From: Chrysemys picta bellii
Lineage: Eukaryota > Chordata > Testudines > Emydidae
Length of the DNA: 64,000 nt
NCBI RefSeq assembly: GCF_011386835.1
Contig: NC_088800.1
Location: 25,224,572 to 25,288,571, forward strand
Reading direction: 5' to 3'
Shown one piece after another: positions 1 through 12,151 of the stretch (within the stretch, counting starts at the first letter, position 1; the number at the start of each line of letters is the position of its first letter). The notes beneath the pieces are model-generated. The model searched no databases, was not told where the DNA came from, and saw only the letters and a program-made list of their open reading frames with translations. The position numbers were made by a program, and so were the translations under genes.

Positions 1-842
1 GCAAACTAACCAGCCCCCCAAACTCTGCTTTGTTCTACACTATTCCAACTGAGTCAGAGGATTAACTAGCATATCAGGCCAATGCACTACAGAGCCAACA
101 GCCGTCCATCTCCATAGCAGATAGTAGTGTTTGCCTCCCTAATAGAGAAGCTGAGCTAGCCTGTTGGTAGATGAGTAACATGCAGCTTCAACTGGCAGTT
201 TACACTGCTCAACAATCTAAGCATCCCAGGGAAGCCCTAAGCCTGCCCTCCCCATTCTGTATTTAGGGAGTGAGAGAAGGTCAGTTTCTGCAGAGCCAGT
301 TGCAGAGAGATCAGTGTTTTTGCTGCCTCCAGAGGGTGCAGCAGCTTTGGCAGCCCTGCCATGATCTCCTGGGTAATCTTGAAGCCCCACATTTTATGAA
401 CTTTGCTGATGAAAATATCAGAGCTTTTCTCTCCATGATTTTGCCCTGCAGACAAAGAGATTCAAAACAATTTTGTTAACATGACCTTCTGGTTGTTCAC
501 ACTGATTTATTTCTTTAAAGCACCATACAGCGCTCTGAGCACTGTACTAACACTTTAAAACAATTCAGTTTAATAGGTTAAAGACAAGAAACATATCCCT
601 CAAGCACCGCACAAATTAACTGCTCCCGTAATTTTAAACTGCAGAAGGAGATCCCAGCACCTAACATTTCTTGTCCCACTAGATTCCAGCCAGCACCCTG
701 CTCAGCCTCCAATTATCCCTCAGACTCCTCCCCAGGGAAAGTCTAGGGAAACAGGAGGATCTTTTAGTGAGTCCCAAAAGTCACCCAAACTGGGTTCAAA
801 TAGACCAAGTGGGGAAACACATTACATATAAAAGACCTTTCA

Positions 843-1030
843 CTAAGGCCATGTCTACACTACTGGCTACATTGAAACTGCTGCGATCGATGCAGTGTTG
901 TCGATTTAGCGGGTCTGGTGAAGACATGCTAACTGTGTCAATTTAGCAGGTCTGGTGAAGTGCTCTCCCATCGATTTGTGTATTCCACCTCCCTGAGAAG
1001 CGTTAAGTCAGCAGGAGAGCGTCTCCTGTC
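843..1030. mobile_element. Partial non-autonomous DNA transposon
   Basis: It begins GGCCATGTCTACACTACTGG, a terminal sequence I associate with short palindromic DNA transposons common in turtles. Internal GATTTAGCGGGTCTGGTGAA is followed by a second, similar copy (aatttagcaggtctggtgaa). The right terminus was not found, so the copy is partial or diverged. Confidence 0.5.
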
Positions 1031-1479
1031 AACACAGGGACATGCATCTCTCTCCCTCCTGATTGGGGCATTTTCAGGCTGCACAACTCCCTGCCTACAG
1101 TATGAATTCCCCAGCAAAGTCAGGCCGCCTAAGCAGGTGTGCTTTACTTTTCTCCTTTGAGAGGGTAAACAGTGTAATTGCCACAGTTAAGCCCCCACAC
1201 AGTTCTTTCTAAGCAAGCACATATATTCTTAAGTTAAAAGCATTATAGAGAAAACATTATGATCTTCTTCTAAAACAGCCAGGAAACAAGGTAAGACAGC
1301 AACACTGTGTCAGCACTTCCATTTGATAACCATTTCTTTCATATGCTCAGTTGTCACTGTCTTTAACAGCTACAGTGGGAGGGGATATTATTTTCCTTTT
1401 TAACGTGAGCACATCCAATTACTTCTGCTAGTCCCAGAACAAGGGGGAAGACAGGAATTTTCTCAAGTAGACAGGACTC

Positions 1480-1640
1480 TAACCATGTAGGGCTTTAAAG
1501 ATCAAAATCAATACCTTAAATATCCCTCCGAAATCAATCAGTAGCCAGCACAGACCTCATAACACCACAGTAATTGGCCTTTCTGCATAAGACACCTCTT
1601 AATAAGTGGGTAGCTGGATTCTGCACTGGCTACATTTTCC
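1480..1640. repeat. Possible ancient LINE-derived fragment
   Basis: The words catgtagggctttaaagatc and agtagccagcacagacc resemble a 3' segment of an old amniote LINE-type repeat. No reading frame survives. Family assignment is uncertain. Confidence 0.3.
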
Positions 1641-1972
1641 AAATGGTTTGAAGATTCAGCCTCATGAAAACTGCAATAATCTAACCTCAATGTGTAGTGC
1701 AATGCTTATGGCAATTACAATAAAGCTTAAGAAAAGCTTTGTGCTTGCAGAATGAAATGAGATTGTTTCTCTCAAATCAAACTTCACAGATTGAGTCCCT
1801 ATTAGTGTCTCGTATGAATGAAGGAAAAAGTGACTGGAAGTGAAAGGTAAATCATGGAATGTGAGACACAAGCCTAACATGGGTTTGGAATAAGATGTGT
1901 GTGTGTAGGTCAAGCATATTGTTCAAATAAGAAACCTACAACAATTTATATTCTACAGCTTTCTCCCAACAT

Positions 1973-2249
1973 CCCTTTAACAGGGCTGCCCAGAGGATTC
2001 AGGGGGCCTGGGGTCTTCGGTGCACTTCACTGGAGGGTCCCAGAGTGAGGGAAAGACCCGCTGCCGAATTGCCACCGAAGACCCGGAGCGGAAGGAGGTC
2101 CGGGTCTTCGGTAGCAGGTCCTTCACTGTGTTTGGCAGCACTGAAGGACCTGCTGCCGAACACCCGCCGAAAACTCTCGTGGGGGCCCCTGCAGGGCCCA
2201 GGGCAAATTGCCCCACTTGCCCCCCCCTCTGGGTTGCCCTGCCCTTTAA
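1973..2249. mobile_element. hAT-type GC-rich MITE with 8-bp target duplication
   Basis: The element proper is 1981-2241 (261 bp). Its termini CAGGGCTGCCCAGAG and (reverse complement of the right end) CAGGGCAACCCAGAG form inverted repeats. Flanking copies of CCCTTTAA at 1973-1980 and 2242-2249 are identical, the 8-bp duplication typical of hAT transposons. The GC-rich interior has inverted copies of a GGTCTTCGGT/ACCGAAGACC motif. Confidence 0.75.
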
Positions 2250-4199
2250 TGCCTTTTACTTTTAAATTATGATATGGACTCTCAATCTTAACTCCTTTTT
2301 TGTCTTGGAATTTTATTGCTTTTTAAAAATTATTAAAAGTTGCACACGCAAAACTAAATGAAGGCTACCATGGGTTAGTTCTAACAATTTGAAGATATGT
2401 AGCATCAAAGTTAGCAGTGAAGTCAATGGCAAAATTCCCATTGACATCAGGGAGGTGAGGATTTCACCCTATTCTTTTTGTTAACTGTTAAGAGCAACTT
2501 TAGAGGTACCTCTGGGCAGCTCAATACAGCCTGAGTGCACTGGCCAGTTAAACTGGATTCACAGACGAGTGCTGCCAGAAACTGACCCCAATACAAGCGT
2601 GATTAGTCTAAAAAACCCCAAATCCAAAAAATATAGGAGGGGTGGGGGCAGAGGGGAAAGGGTTTGAATTGCTATGCCATGACACTGGGCAGAGATTTGT
2701 ATCATAATGCCAGGTGGGGCATAAAAATAAAATAAAAAGCAGCCCATAAGACAAACAGCAAAAAATCACTGCCCTTGACTGCCTAAAAAATGCCAGCCCA
2801 AAATGGGCAAAAAGCAGAAAATCACTTGTTTTAAGTAGACCCAGCACACTACCAATCAAATTGTTGTATACAACTTAGTTGTAGAACTCATGATTAGTTG
2901 AGTTTCCTCTTGTGTCACTTAAGAATTAGTCCTTTTGCTGCTATATTCATGAATCTGACACAAGAATAGTATTCATGCAAGTCTGAGAAGAATTCTAATG
3001 GGTTTGTTTTAAAAGCAGTTTCATAAAGGCAACTTTTCCCATGCAATTTCATTAAACCATTGATTTTATCCATGCTGTGAAATGTAACTGTCAAAGGGAT
3101 TAATTGCCCTGTGGCGCCAGTACCCCTTTCTGACTCAAGGCCCTGTAGCCTTTTTACTCTCTACAGTGTCTGAAGGCATTTGCCAACAGCAACCTGCAGC
3201 TGTGTCCCCTTTTATAAGGCCCAGGTGCCTTCCCTGAAGCCCAATTGGGTAGCAGGTTCAGTCCAGGTGTAATGGACCCCATTCCCTCTTAAAGGGGCCA
3301 GTCACCCTGTGACAGTAACAAAAATGAGAAATAAAGAGAGACATGATATATTTAAGAACCATTCATTTACTATGCATATAGGAAGGAACATCAAGTTTAA
3401 ACCACATCATAGTTCCCATTATAAACCCTATTTTCAAGAATTTTAAAATGTCTATAAAATAGTATTTCCTTCTACATAAATGAATTTAGTGCCTGTGAAA
3501 GGTGCCGGACTGACAGCCCATAGCTACTGACACCCTCTGTGGGCAGTGGAAGAGCAGGCTTCTTTCACACTAAGGTTTTGGAGCTCCAGAAAAATTGTGA
3601 GAGTAGTTCAGTTTCTGTGGCTGTTCTGTTTTTTCTTCTCTCCTGTGTCTGTAAACAAGGGGGTGAATGATTGTGGTTTTGTCTCACGTACTGTACGAGC
3701 TGATTTGAAACCACCATCTTATTTTCAACTTAATTCACACAGGCCACAAAACAGACATCAGATGGTACTGACCCCCTTGTTTAGTCATTGGCCTGGGCTA
3801 CATTTCAACTGCCTTCAAGGTGATAGTCTCTATACTCTGTTAGCAATCCAAGTCATCCAGTCCCTAAAGAAAACATCATTTCCTTGCTAATTAAAATGGA
3901 TTCATGTTAATCTGAAAGAAATTTCTCTCCAGAATGCTTTTCGACTAATAGCAATTGTATTTTAATAATGTTGTCATAAATTGGTACGCAAAATTCAATA
4001 GACAAGTGACAAAAATGTTGTAAGTGAGGTAGTTTGTGCCAAATCATCATCAGCAGGCTTTCAATTTTGTGGCAACACACACTGGAACCACAGGTCTCAA
4101 TCACTCTCAGTGAAACTAGCATGCCAAAGCAGAGAACATGTGTGGTAATGGGAGGAAGACATGGGATTTTGAGGTGGATGATAATATCCTATGGTAGAT

Positions 4200-4919
4200 C
4201 ACATATTCAGGGGTGGCGAGTTGTATGGGCCTGTGGTGCCCGTGCTCCAGGATTATTCAGGGCCCAGGGGCCTGACTCCACCAATCTTCGGAGACACGTC
4301 TCTCCCCCAGACCTGCCTGCTGCACCCGTACGCCTCCCCTGAAGCGTCTCCTGGCCTCGCCTGCCGCCCCCGGCCGATTTAAAAGGGCCCGGGGGCCGCC
4401 AGCCACCACCACTGGCAGCACAGCAGGGCTAAGGTGGCTTCCTGCCCGGCCTCACTCCACACCACTCCCGGAAATGGTCGGAACAGCCCTATGGCCCTGG
4501 AGGGGGTGGGGTCTCCGTCCACTGCCCCCGCCCCGACTCTGCAGCTCCCATTGGCTGGGAACTGTGGCCAATGGGAGCTGCAGGGGTGGTGACTGCGGGC
4601 AGTGGCACGTGGAGACCCCCTGGCCTCCCCACCTAGGAGTTGCTGCCAGAGGGGTGTGCAGGTTGCTTTCGGGAGCCACTCAAGGTAAGCGCCGCATCCC
4701 TCACCCTCTCCTGTATCCCAACCCCCTGCCCCAGCCAAGAGCCCGCACCCAAACTCTCTCCCGGAGCCCGCCCTCTGCCCCACCTCCTGTACCCCAAACC
4801 CCTGCCCCAGCCCAGAGCCCGCACCCAAACTCCCTCCCAGAGCCTTAGGCAGGGGTGGGATTTGGACCCATTCTGGGCACCACCAAAAATTATACAAACC
4901 TGCCGCCCCTGCACGTATT
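4200..4919. mobile_element. hAT-type composite non-autonomous element
   Basis: The element proper is 4208-4911 (704 bp). Terminal inverted repeats are CAGGGGTGGCGAGTTGTAT at the left and, inverted at the right, CAGGGGCGGCAGGTTTGTAT. Flanks cacatatt and cacgtatt match at 7 of 8 positions. The interior is GC-rich, with inverted copies of CAGCTCCCATTGGC and degenerate proline-codon-like tandem units (CCCCTGCCCCAGCC). Open frames across it (4379-4957) are compositional artefacts. Confidence 0.7.
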
Positions 4920-5356
4920 AGCATGTGCTTGGGAAACTTTAGGACACATGGTGGCATGATCAGTGCTGTATACTCACAGTCTGTCTTTGTGAATGAAATG
5001 CTATGGCAAACAATAGCACGAAACTGTGCTCAGTCTGAAAAGAGACCAACAAGAACCCAGACTTAAGCGCCCTCCTCCAAAACATCCTAAAACTCATTTC
5101 TGTGAAGAATCCATCCTACTTTGTTCTAGTCACTAACAATCGCTGTACCCTCCTTACCTGACCTGTTGTCCTGTATCTTGGTTTGTCTAACTGCAAAATC
5201 TTTGGGTCAGGACACCCTGTATATTGTAAAACAACATGCAGATTTATGGCATTGTACAAATTATAATATCCTCCCATGCTTTGAACCTCTAGCCACAGAA
5301 ACTGAAAAGAAAAAGACTTACTTTAAAAAAAAAGTATACTTTTACTAAGGAAAACT

Positions 5357-5362
5357 TTTATT
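5357..5362 (-). terminator. Polyadenylation signal, candidate distal PRTG site
   Basis: The plus-strand TTTATT reads AATAAA on the minus strand. Cleavage would fall near 5335-5345. The next minus-strand bases are U-rich (run of nine T, then GTAAGTC and TTTTTCTTTTC), as expected of a downstream element. Confidence 0.45.
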
Positions 5363-6044
5363 TAAACTGTGCAATCAATCAGTATTTAGACAGCAGTTTC
5401 ATAAACATTTTGGCATTTAAACTTCTATTCATTTTTGGCATGACCTTTGGGTAGTACATAAACAACCCTGAAAAAAAAACAACACTAGGTAACATTTACT
5501 AGAATGCTATAAAAAGAAAAACAAATCCACATTATTAAACAAAATATTTTAAAAAAGACATTAAAAAGGTACATTCAAAATCAAGGCAAGCATTAGCCTC
5601 CCTCATGCAATGGAATTCACAGAGCTGATCCCCTGAGTCAAATATAAAATTAATATAATTCAGCTCTATCCTCCATTAGCAAGTCAGCCATTGCTGCCCT
5701 TACAAGAAAATGGCATACAGGAGTGAAAGGATCCAGAACACCCACAATATGAGATACATAACTGGGTCCTACACTTGCAATTAATTCACACCTTTAAAAA
5801 ACAAAAAGAAAAAAAAAGGCAAAACAACCAAAAAGCAACATTTTTGTATATAAAAAAGTAAGTTTCATATACAATCAGTTTTTACTGAAAACACCAGGCA
5901 GATGCAATGAAGGTACATGTAATACCAATGTAATAGCAAATTCCTACAATGGGCTCAATTCACTAATAAAATTGTAGGAGTTCTGCTCTCAGGCCCCAGT
6001 TCAGCAAAGCACTTACGCACGTGTTGAAGTCCCTTTAAAGTAAA

Positions 6045-6140
6045 TCAGGGCAGATGTTACAGTGGTGTAAATCTAGAGAAAATCCATTGAAATAAATTAA
6101 ATCACACCAGATTTATACCAGCACAGCTGAGAGCAGTTTT
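6045..6140. repeat. Ancient palindromic repeat in the 3' UTR
   Basis: Imperfect inverted halves (gtggtgtaaatctagag and ccagatttataccagcac) flank a central ccattgaaat. This is an old amniote MITE-like palindrome with a 'spatial copy' at 6925-7032. Confidence 0.45.
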
Positions 6141-6924
6141 AGCCTGAATTCAATTTATTTTTTGACGTTAGAACCAAGATGGATTTAACAATATGATAAT
6201 ATGAAACAGGTACTAGTTTCTGTGTTAAATATTTTAAGAGTAGTAATATTTTTAAAGGCAATTTCATAGAAAATGAGGTTTCATAAAAAGAAAAACTGTC
6301 TTAGAATACAGTTCTTTAAGTTAGTTACAGACACGCTCTTAAGAGTTCCTAGAAATAGACAGAGAGTCCAATCTCCCTTCCCTGGTAACTACTTGGTACC
6401 AGCAGCTCTAGAGTTCCAGTAGCTAAGCTCAAGATACTTAGTAACATTAACTGATAAACAGTACACTAAGGTTAACCAGGAACGTTGGAAGACAGTGGAA
6501 TTAGCACTTACCTGTCCCTGAAAATATTTTTTTTAAAACCTCCAACAAGGACAGACTGCATAGTTTCAAACAAATACTTAAATTTGTTGATTATTTATTA
6601 ATCCTACTTGTACAAATCATTAGTAAATTGGGCCCATTGTCATTTAAATGCTGACTTAGGTTATACTTCAAAGACTGTCTTTGGAAATACCTTATGAACA
6701 GGTATTTGTTGGGAATGAGCATTTAAAATTCTTTTTTGTTACACTGAACTTCTAACTGTCCCAATAATTATAAGTATCTGGTAAAAGGTTGCTTTAAATC
6801 ACTATGAGAAAAAAAAGGCCTTCTGAGGTTACTGCATTACAGTGTCACTTTCCAAAGGGTTTGTCCGGAATTATAAAACCTTAAATACACACACGAGGCA
6901 GTGTACTTTTTCACAACATATTAG

Positions 6925-7032
6925 TCTAGATTCTGCTCTCAGTTGTATCAGAGTAAATCCAGAGTAACTTTGCTGACGTTAGTGAAATCACTTCTGATTT
7001 ACACCAGTGCAAATGAGATCAGAACCTGGCCC
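6925..7032. repeat. Ancient palindromic repeat in the 3' UTR
   Basis: The left half gattctgctctcagttg and the right half gcaaatgagatcagaacctg are inverted copies, as are gagtaaatccagagtaac and ctgatttacacc. It belongs to the same old palindromic family as 21674-21790. Confidence 0.5.
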
Positions 7033-7278
7033 TGCTATGCTGTGTTTTCAGAAGACTTTCATACAATGATCTTGATCGCTGCATACCGCTCCCTCTGATG
7101 TCAATGGGAGTTTTGCCACCAACTCAGAGTGATGTTATGAACAACAGTCCCTCTGCAATAAATGGAGTGAACATGATCGTGCAGCTCTTACTCAGATTTT
7201 AATGGCAATTTTGCCTGAGAAAGGATTGCAGAATTAGGCCCTTTGAAGTATACGTAGAACACTGAAATACAGTTTTTA

Positions 7279-7442
7279 AGGCCCAATACTGTTTGTTCAC
7301 ATCATGCAAATAATCCCACTGAAATCAACGGAACTATTTATAGGCCTGATCCCGCACCACTGAAATTAATGTGAATTCTGCCATTGACTTCAATGGGAGC
7401 AGGAGCAGGGCCTATGTGAGCAAGACAAACAGGATTCAGCCC
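7279..7442. repeat. Ancient palindromic repeat in the 3' UTR
   Basis: The left end ggcccaatactgtttg is matched by the inverted right end ggctgaatcctgtttg. The centre contains ccattgacttcaatggga, a near-perfect palindrome seen in several old reptile repeats. Confidence 0.5.
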
Positions 7443-7570
7443 TTAGTTTAAAGCAATGGGATAAAAACACAGAGCAAAAGAGTATTAAAAATAATGTAAA
7501 CTGGTACACACACTTCAGAATACTTTCTCTTTGTCAAAATCCCATACGTTTGCGAAGAAGAAGCTCAGTA

Positions 7571-7800
7571 AACTGATGTCTATACTGTACCGTAGTGCGG
7601 ACTATGGAGTTGTGAAGTGTTATGCTCTAACTGGTCCATGTGGACAATGCTGGTCTGAACTAAAAGGCACCTAAGTTTGCTATTATGTAGTGCTGTTTGA
7701 AGGAGGTAGCTAGGGCACAAGACTTTGTGCGCTCTGCAATTCAATTCACACACTCCACAGTCTGCGCTGTGGCACAGTGTAGATAAGCCCGCAGTCAGTT
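7571..7800. mobile_element. MITE with ~40-bp imperfect terminal inverted repeats, inside the inferred 3' UTR
   Basis: The left terminus tgtctatactgtaccgtag is matched by the reverse complement of the right, tatctacactgtgccacag. Pairing continues through gcggactatggagt and gcagactgtggagt. No coding capacity remains and no clear target duplication was seen. Confidence 0.55.
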
Positions 7801-8538
7801 AATAAAATTATAAATGTAGATTTTACAGTTTCTTTTACAAGAACAGATTTGTGAAAAAGAAGTTCAGTTGAGATGCAGCAATTCCACCAGGGAAAACTGA
7901 AAGCGTTCTCCAGTTTTCCAGGAGAATTCTTGAAAGCTGGAAATTGAAAGACTTTCATGGTTTCTGAAATGCACAGAAAATAAATCAATGCAGCCTCAAG
8001 CATGCTGGGTCTTTTGGTTTCTCCCAATTAATTAATCCACTCAGTCAATGTTAGGATTCTCTCTGTAAGTTTTTACATGCAAGTTTCCAAGTCTCTTCAA
8101 CTGAATCTCTTTTTTAAAATACAAGGGTTGCACATACGCTCATTACACCAGCCAGGGCTCTTTAGTTCTTAACACATTTAACAAAATCAATTCACATGGT
8201 GTAACAGAAAATTCCACATTTATGTTCATCTTCCAAAACATACTCAGTAAAATTCATAATTAGAGAATGGGTGTTTTCTCATCTCCAGAACCCAGGATCC
8301 GTGGACACAGACAAAAAAATTTTCTGGATATTCTATGATTATTTTGCCTCTAGAGTTTTGTCACACATTTCTATGGCCAATGGAACGGACAAAGTCTGCA
8401 TATGAAAACTGCCCTTTAAGAATCATAAATGCATTTGAAAGTTAATTCCCATAACTGTCAAAGTAATTACATACATCATTAATCATATTGCACCCTTATT
8501 GGCAATATGTCCTGAAGGATACCACAACACTTAAACTG

Positions 8539-8613
8539 TGTGTCTGATTTTGCTCCCACTGGAGTCCTTAGGAGTTTTGCCATTGATTTCAATGGGAACA
8601 GCATCAAACCATA
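8539..8613. repeat. Ancient palindromic repeat fragment
   Basis: gattttgctcccactggag and the inverted ttcaatgggaacagcatc flank a short spacer. It is the same kind of old palindrome as 7279-7442. Confidence 0.35.
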
Positions 8614-10465
8614 TGTGTAGGAATTACCTTGCTCACATTAGGCTTCTCCTGAATTGTAAGAAAATTTGTTTCTCATAAAATACTAGTTTTGTGATAGAGT
8701 CCAAATTATCATCAGGCAACATAAATCTTTGCTGTGATCATACTCTTTGTTCCATAGTAAGAATGTATATTAGTTTGGATTAGGCTTATGACAAAGTAAA
8801 GGGAAGTGTGTCCATATGGGCTAGGTTCTGGAGATACACATTATATTTGGTTAACATAAAACAAAGAAAAAGACAGAACAATTTATTGCCTAACTAAGTT
8901 TGCCTATATGCTGAGGTAACCTTAAATATCTTTGGTTTTCTTCATTTGCTGATAAAAAGTACTTGAATAACAACATATGGATAAACAGCACTGTGGATGT
9001 ATTGCTCTTTAGTAAATTTAATACTTTGATCTCTTTGGCTACTGAGGCTAGCTAGACTCTCTATCAGACTGAAAAATACTGGTATCTAATCTGCTCCTCT
9101 CTGATTATTCACAGGTTAATCTATGTAGCTGATCTTTGGCATGAAAAAGTTGAGGAGTAGAGTTAATAGTAATGTATGGCATAAAAGTGATATCCGTGTA
9201 TCAGTACTTACAGCAAACAAGTCTTTGGAGAAGAAAAATAGTTACCCTTTGCATATCAGCCCTTTTTGAGTGAAACACTAAAATAAGGCTAATCTGAAAG
9301 AAAAAGTGTGAAACTTCATGCTATGGTTACACATTCTTATCTATTTTCAAAGAATTCACATTTTAGCTATCTAGAAACAGTACTTTGCTGTACACTAAAT
9401 ATTTTGCCCAATGAGACCAAAAAATAAATCTTTGGTGTAAAGGTTTTCTTTTTCTTCAGCGAGTAGATACAAACTATTCAAAAATATTTTATCTAATACT
9501 GTATTGTTGAAGAACTACATGCTGAAGAAAAAAAAATTACACTTGGACGTCTTTGGAGATATCTGCTGGTAAGATATTATTATAACTTTCTTTAAAGGCT
9601 CTTGTAACAATAAGGTAGTTAAAAATTGTAGAAGCATACAACTAAACTATGCAATCAACTACTACAATCAATAGAAGCCCTATTGTTTTTTTTGTTAGTA
9701 ACTACTTATACAATAAAATGTATTCAGCTCTTCAAATCTATAGTTTTTAACTAAATTCAATTATTTTTGGAAAATAATATGCAGTTTTCTTTTTTTTCCC
9801 CTACAGAAAATTCTTTGGTACAAGATTATTATTTTAAAGCCTTTCTTTCAACAACGCTATGAAAAGGTGAACATGTACTGTCTGGTACAGAACGAGCAAA
9901 CAGTTACAAGCTAAAGATCTACAATAACTACAGGCCGCTTCACCTAAAAATAAAAATAAAATAAATAAAAACAGAACACTAGGCTTATTGATGGCTTTTG
10001 ACTAGCTTCTGACTCGTAAATAAGCAGCCAAAAGTAATTCAGATCACATAAAGGGTGAAATCTTGCTGTTAATTAAGCTGATGCGAGTTTTGATACTGAG
10101 TATTTCACCCTAGCTGTTTTTCCATGACCTTACATTTTTGACATTTTGAAAAATATAAACAAATGTCTAATTTTCTTTTTCAAAATGAACTGTGGGGGGA
10201 ACTGTATATGAACTAGTTTATGACATTGATGAATTCGACCCCCATCCCCACCCCGCCCATTAAAAACAAAAACATGATACCCTGTCAGTTTGCCCCAAAT
10301 TTCTCTGAGGCAGGTCAAAAGTAACAAACTGTTCCCTGAGTACAGGAAAAAAAAATAACACTAGAATAACTTTAAAAGGAGGTAGTATAAAACAGGAATT
10401 GTATGGGTACAAGGCAGTATCAACATTCACCCTTTCAACAGACTTTTCAACTAAAGCTCTGTCTT

Positions 10466-10471
10466 TTTATT
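10466..10471 (-). terminator. Candidate proximal polyadenylation signal
   Basis: AATAAA on the minus strand, about 1.3 kb below the PRTG stop codon. It would give a short 3' UTR. No strong U-rich downstream element was noted, so it ranks below the distal signal. Confidence 0.2.
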
Positions 10472-11328
10472 TTTCATTGAGGCCTAATTAGAGTTTTAGA
10501 CTGGCATGTGGTTGAAGTCACTCCCTGAACTAAAATTCCTCACTAATAGCATCCTAAATTGAGGCAAGAAAGAGGACTGCATTTTAAAAACAGCTCAGAC
10601 ATACTGCAGAGCTGGGTAAACCTGAAATATAATTTACTAATCTCACAATTCACCCATAAAATCTAAGAAGCATTTAAGGCATCTTTCTATACTCCGAAGC
10701 AACTTTAGGAATGCTAAGAAGGCATAAGGCAAAGCAGTAATTTCATTATATATAATGGAAGGCACCATTGTTATGAAGTACTGGGATACTGAAACATTCA
10801 GCGTTACTTGTCTATTCTATGTGTTTTTATCAGGCAGAGTTTTCACACCACTCCAAGCTGGCTGGAAGCTGAATACTAATTAATTTCTCCAAGCTTTTTT
10901 GCATTAATCATCAATAAAGGAGCAGTTTTATGTCTTTGTGGGGAATCCAGCATGCCCTAGAGCCCTGTGGATTTAACATACATCTTGTCAGCAACTGCTG
11001 GCACAACAGAACCGTGTGGAAAAGGCACTGTCCTAAGCAGGCTGGGACACTGGAAGATATAGCAATCAAGTGGGTAAAAAGGAGAGTCCAATTACTTTTT
11101 AAAGACTCAATGTTGCTGTTACTGAACATTTTGAAGTACTAACTCCATTATTCCCATGCTAATGCAGTGTTTTCTCAAAAGTAACGGTCCTACAGTTTTC
11201 TCATTTGAAGTTCTTCAGGTCAGGCATGTTAAATCATTTATCTAATCCCCTCAGGGGTCCCCTCTTTTTAAAGTCAGAGCTTCAGCTAAACTGTCTTGTT
11301 CATCTACCTATACAACTCCTTTGATTTT

Positions 11329-11366
11329 TCTCTCTCTCTCTCACACGCACGCACACACACACACAA
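11329..11366. repeat. Compound (TC)n(CA)n microsatellite
   Basis: A TC run changes directly into a CA run with two CG interruptions. It lies in the 3' UTR, about 400 bp below the stop codon. Confidence 0.9.
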
Positions 11367-11764
11367 CATCCAGCAAAACAAAACAAAAAAATCCTACTAG
11401 GAAGTATCATCAGTTATGTAGCTGAGACCAACTATAATACAAATGAGGTAAAGCAGTTGACATTCAGAGTTTGCCATTTGGCAAACTGAGGTAGATATTC
11501 AGCAAAGGGGCCAACAGCCTTCCCTTTGCTCCAGTGATATATTTTTAACTCTAGTCAGAAATCTTTACTGTCCTTTCACATTGTTTACCACTGAACATTC
11601 AAAGTGAGTGACTTTTAAGAAAAACAACAAAAAACATTCAAAAGAAATAAGGAATCACCTGATAGGTTATCAGGTTTCCACAATAAACTTTGGCTCCCTG
11701 TTCATTGTCCTTCGAACAGACATACATTGTGAGGATGTCTGGCATGACTGTCAGGATAGGTAAT

Positions 11765-12151
11765 TCAGTTTTGTACCGTGCACTGTATCTGAAGAGATGA
11801 GGTAGAAGTCTGGTCAGTAGCCAGTGGTACCGGAGGCTCTTCACAGTTACTCAAGACAGGGTTCACGTTCACACCTGAGTCACTGCCTACAAAGGAACTG
11901 GAGGTGCGTGGGGTGACACTTGTAACAGAAGAAAAGTGTATCTCGTCGTTGGACTCATGAGAGAATCTTCCAGAGTCTCCGGTCTCATGGCTTCCTTCAC
12001 TGTTTGCTGAATGCTCTGTATCAGCTACAATACTGAATGGCACCTGGAACTTAGATTGCTGGCCTGGGGAATTGGGGGAGTCATCTTCACTGATCAGTAC
12101 AGTGGTGCCTGGCTGATATAAGCACACAGCTTGGACAAATCTTCTCTGAGG
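11765..12151 (-). CDS. PRTG: PRTG terminal coding exon with TGA stop
   Basis: The terminal coding exon has 128 codons and a TGA at 11765-11767. It starts [20 protein letters not shown] and includes [20 protein letters not shown] and SHESNDEIH, recognisable PRTG tail sequence. The final 50 or so residues (after [10 protein letters not shown], ending [12 protein letters not shown]) are Ser/Thr/Pro-rich and extend past where I remember the human protein ending. The acceptor is tttaatccag. It enters in phase 0. The 3' UTR follows directly toward lower coordinates. Confidence 0.95.
   Translation of the reverse strand, partial: PQRRFVQAVCLYQPGTTVLISEDDSPNSPGQQSKFQVPFSIVADTEHSANSEGSHETGDSGRFSHESNDEIHFSSVTSVTPRTSSSFVGSDSGVNVNPVLSNCEEPPVPLATDQTSTSSLQIQCTVQN

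Larger units (their letters stand above)
1..5339. other. Intergenic DNA downstream of PRTG
   Basis: No convincing gene is present. The stretch holds a partial DNA transposon (843-1030), a LINE-like ancient fragment (about 1480-1640), two hAT-type elements with target duplications (1973-2249 and 4200-4919), and an unidentified GC-richer repeat-like block at about 3085-3325. In mammals the next gene on this side of PRTG is PYGO1, but no PYGO1 exon is visible here. Short frames such as 237-455 (minus) lack splice or homology support. Confidence 0.6.
5340..11764 (-). other. PRTG: Probable PRTG 3' untranslated region (about 6.4 kb)
   Basis: No coding frame lies below the stop. The region is AT-rich, repeat-poor in its upper half, and ends at a strong polyadenylation signal near 5357. 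It contains a MITE (7571-7800) and several ancient palindromic repeats between 6045 and 7442. Alternative AATAAA hexamers on the minus strand (for example 10466-10471) could give shorter forms. The extent is inferred from the signal and the lack of another gene; transcript data are needed to fix it. Confidence 0.45.

Noticed and set aside
237..455. Minus-strand 72-residue frame, SKVHKMWGFKITQEIMAGLP and onward, looked gene-like
   Set aside because: No splice sites, start context or family I can recognise; it lies alone in intergenic DNA. It could be a decayed repeat or exon, but nothing supports a call.
4379..4957. 192-residue frame rich in Gly, Pro and Trp
   Set aside because: It lies almost entirely inside a hAT-type element with inverted ends and target duplication; the frame is a product of GC-rich composition.
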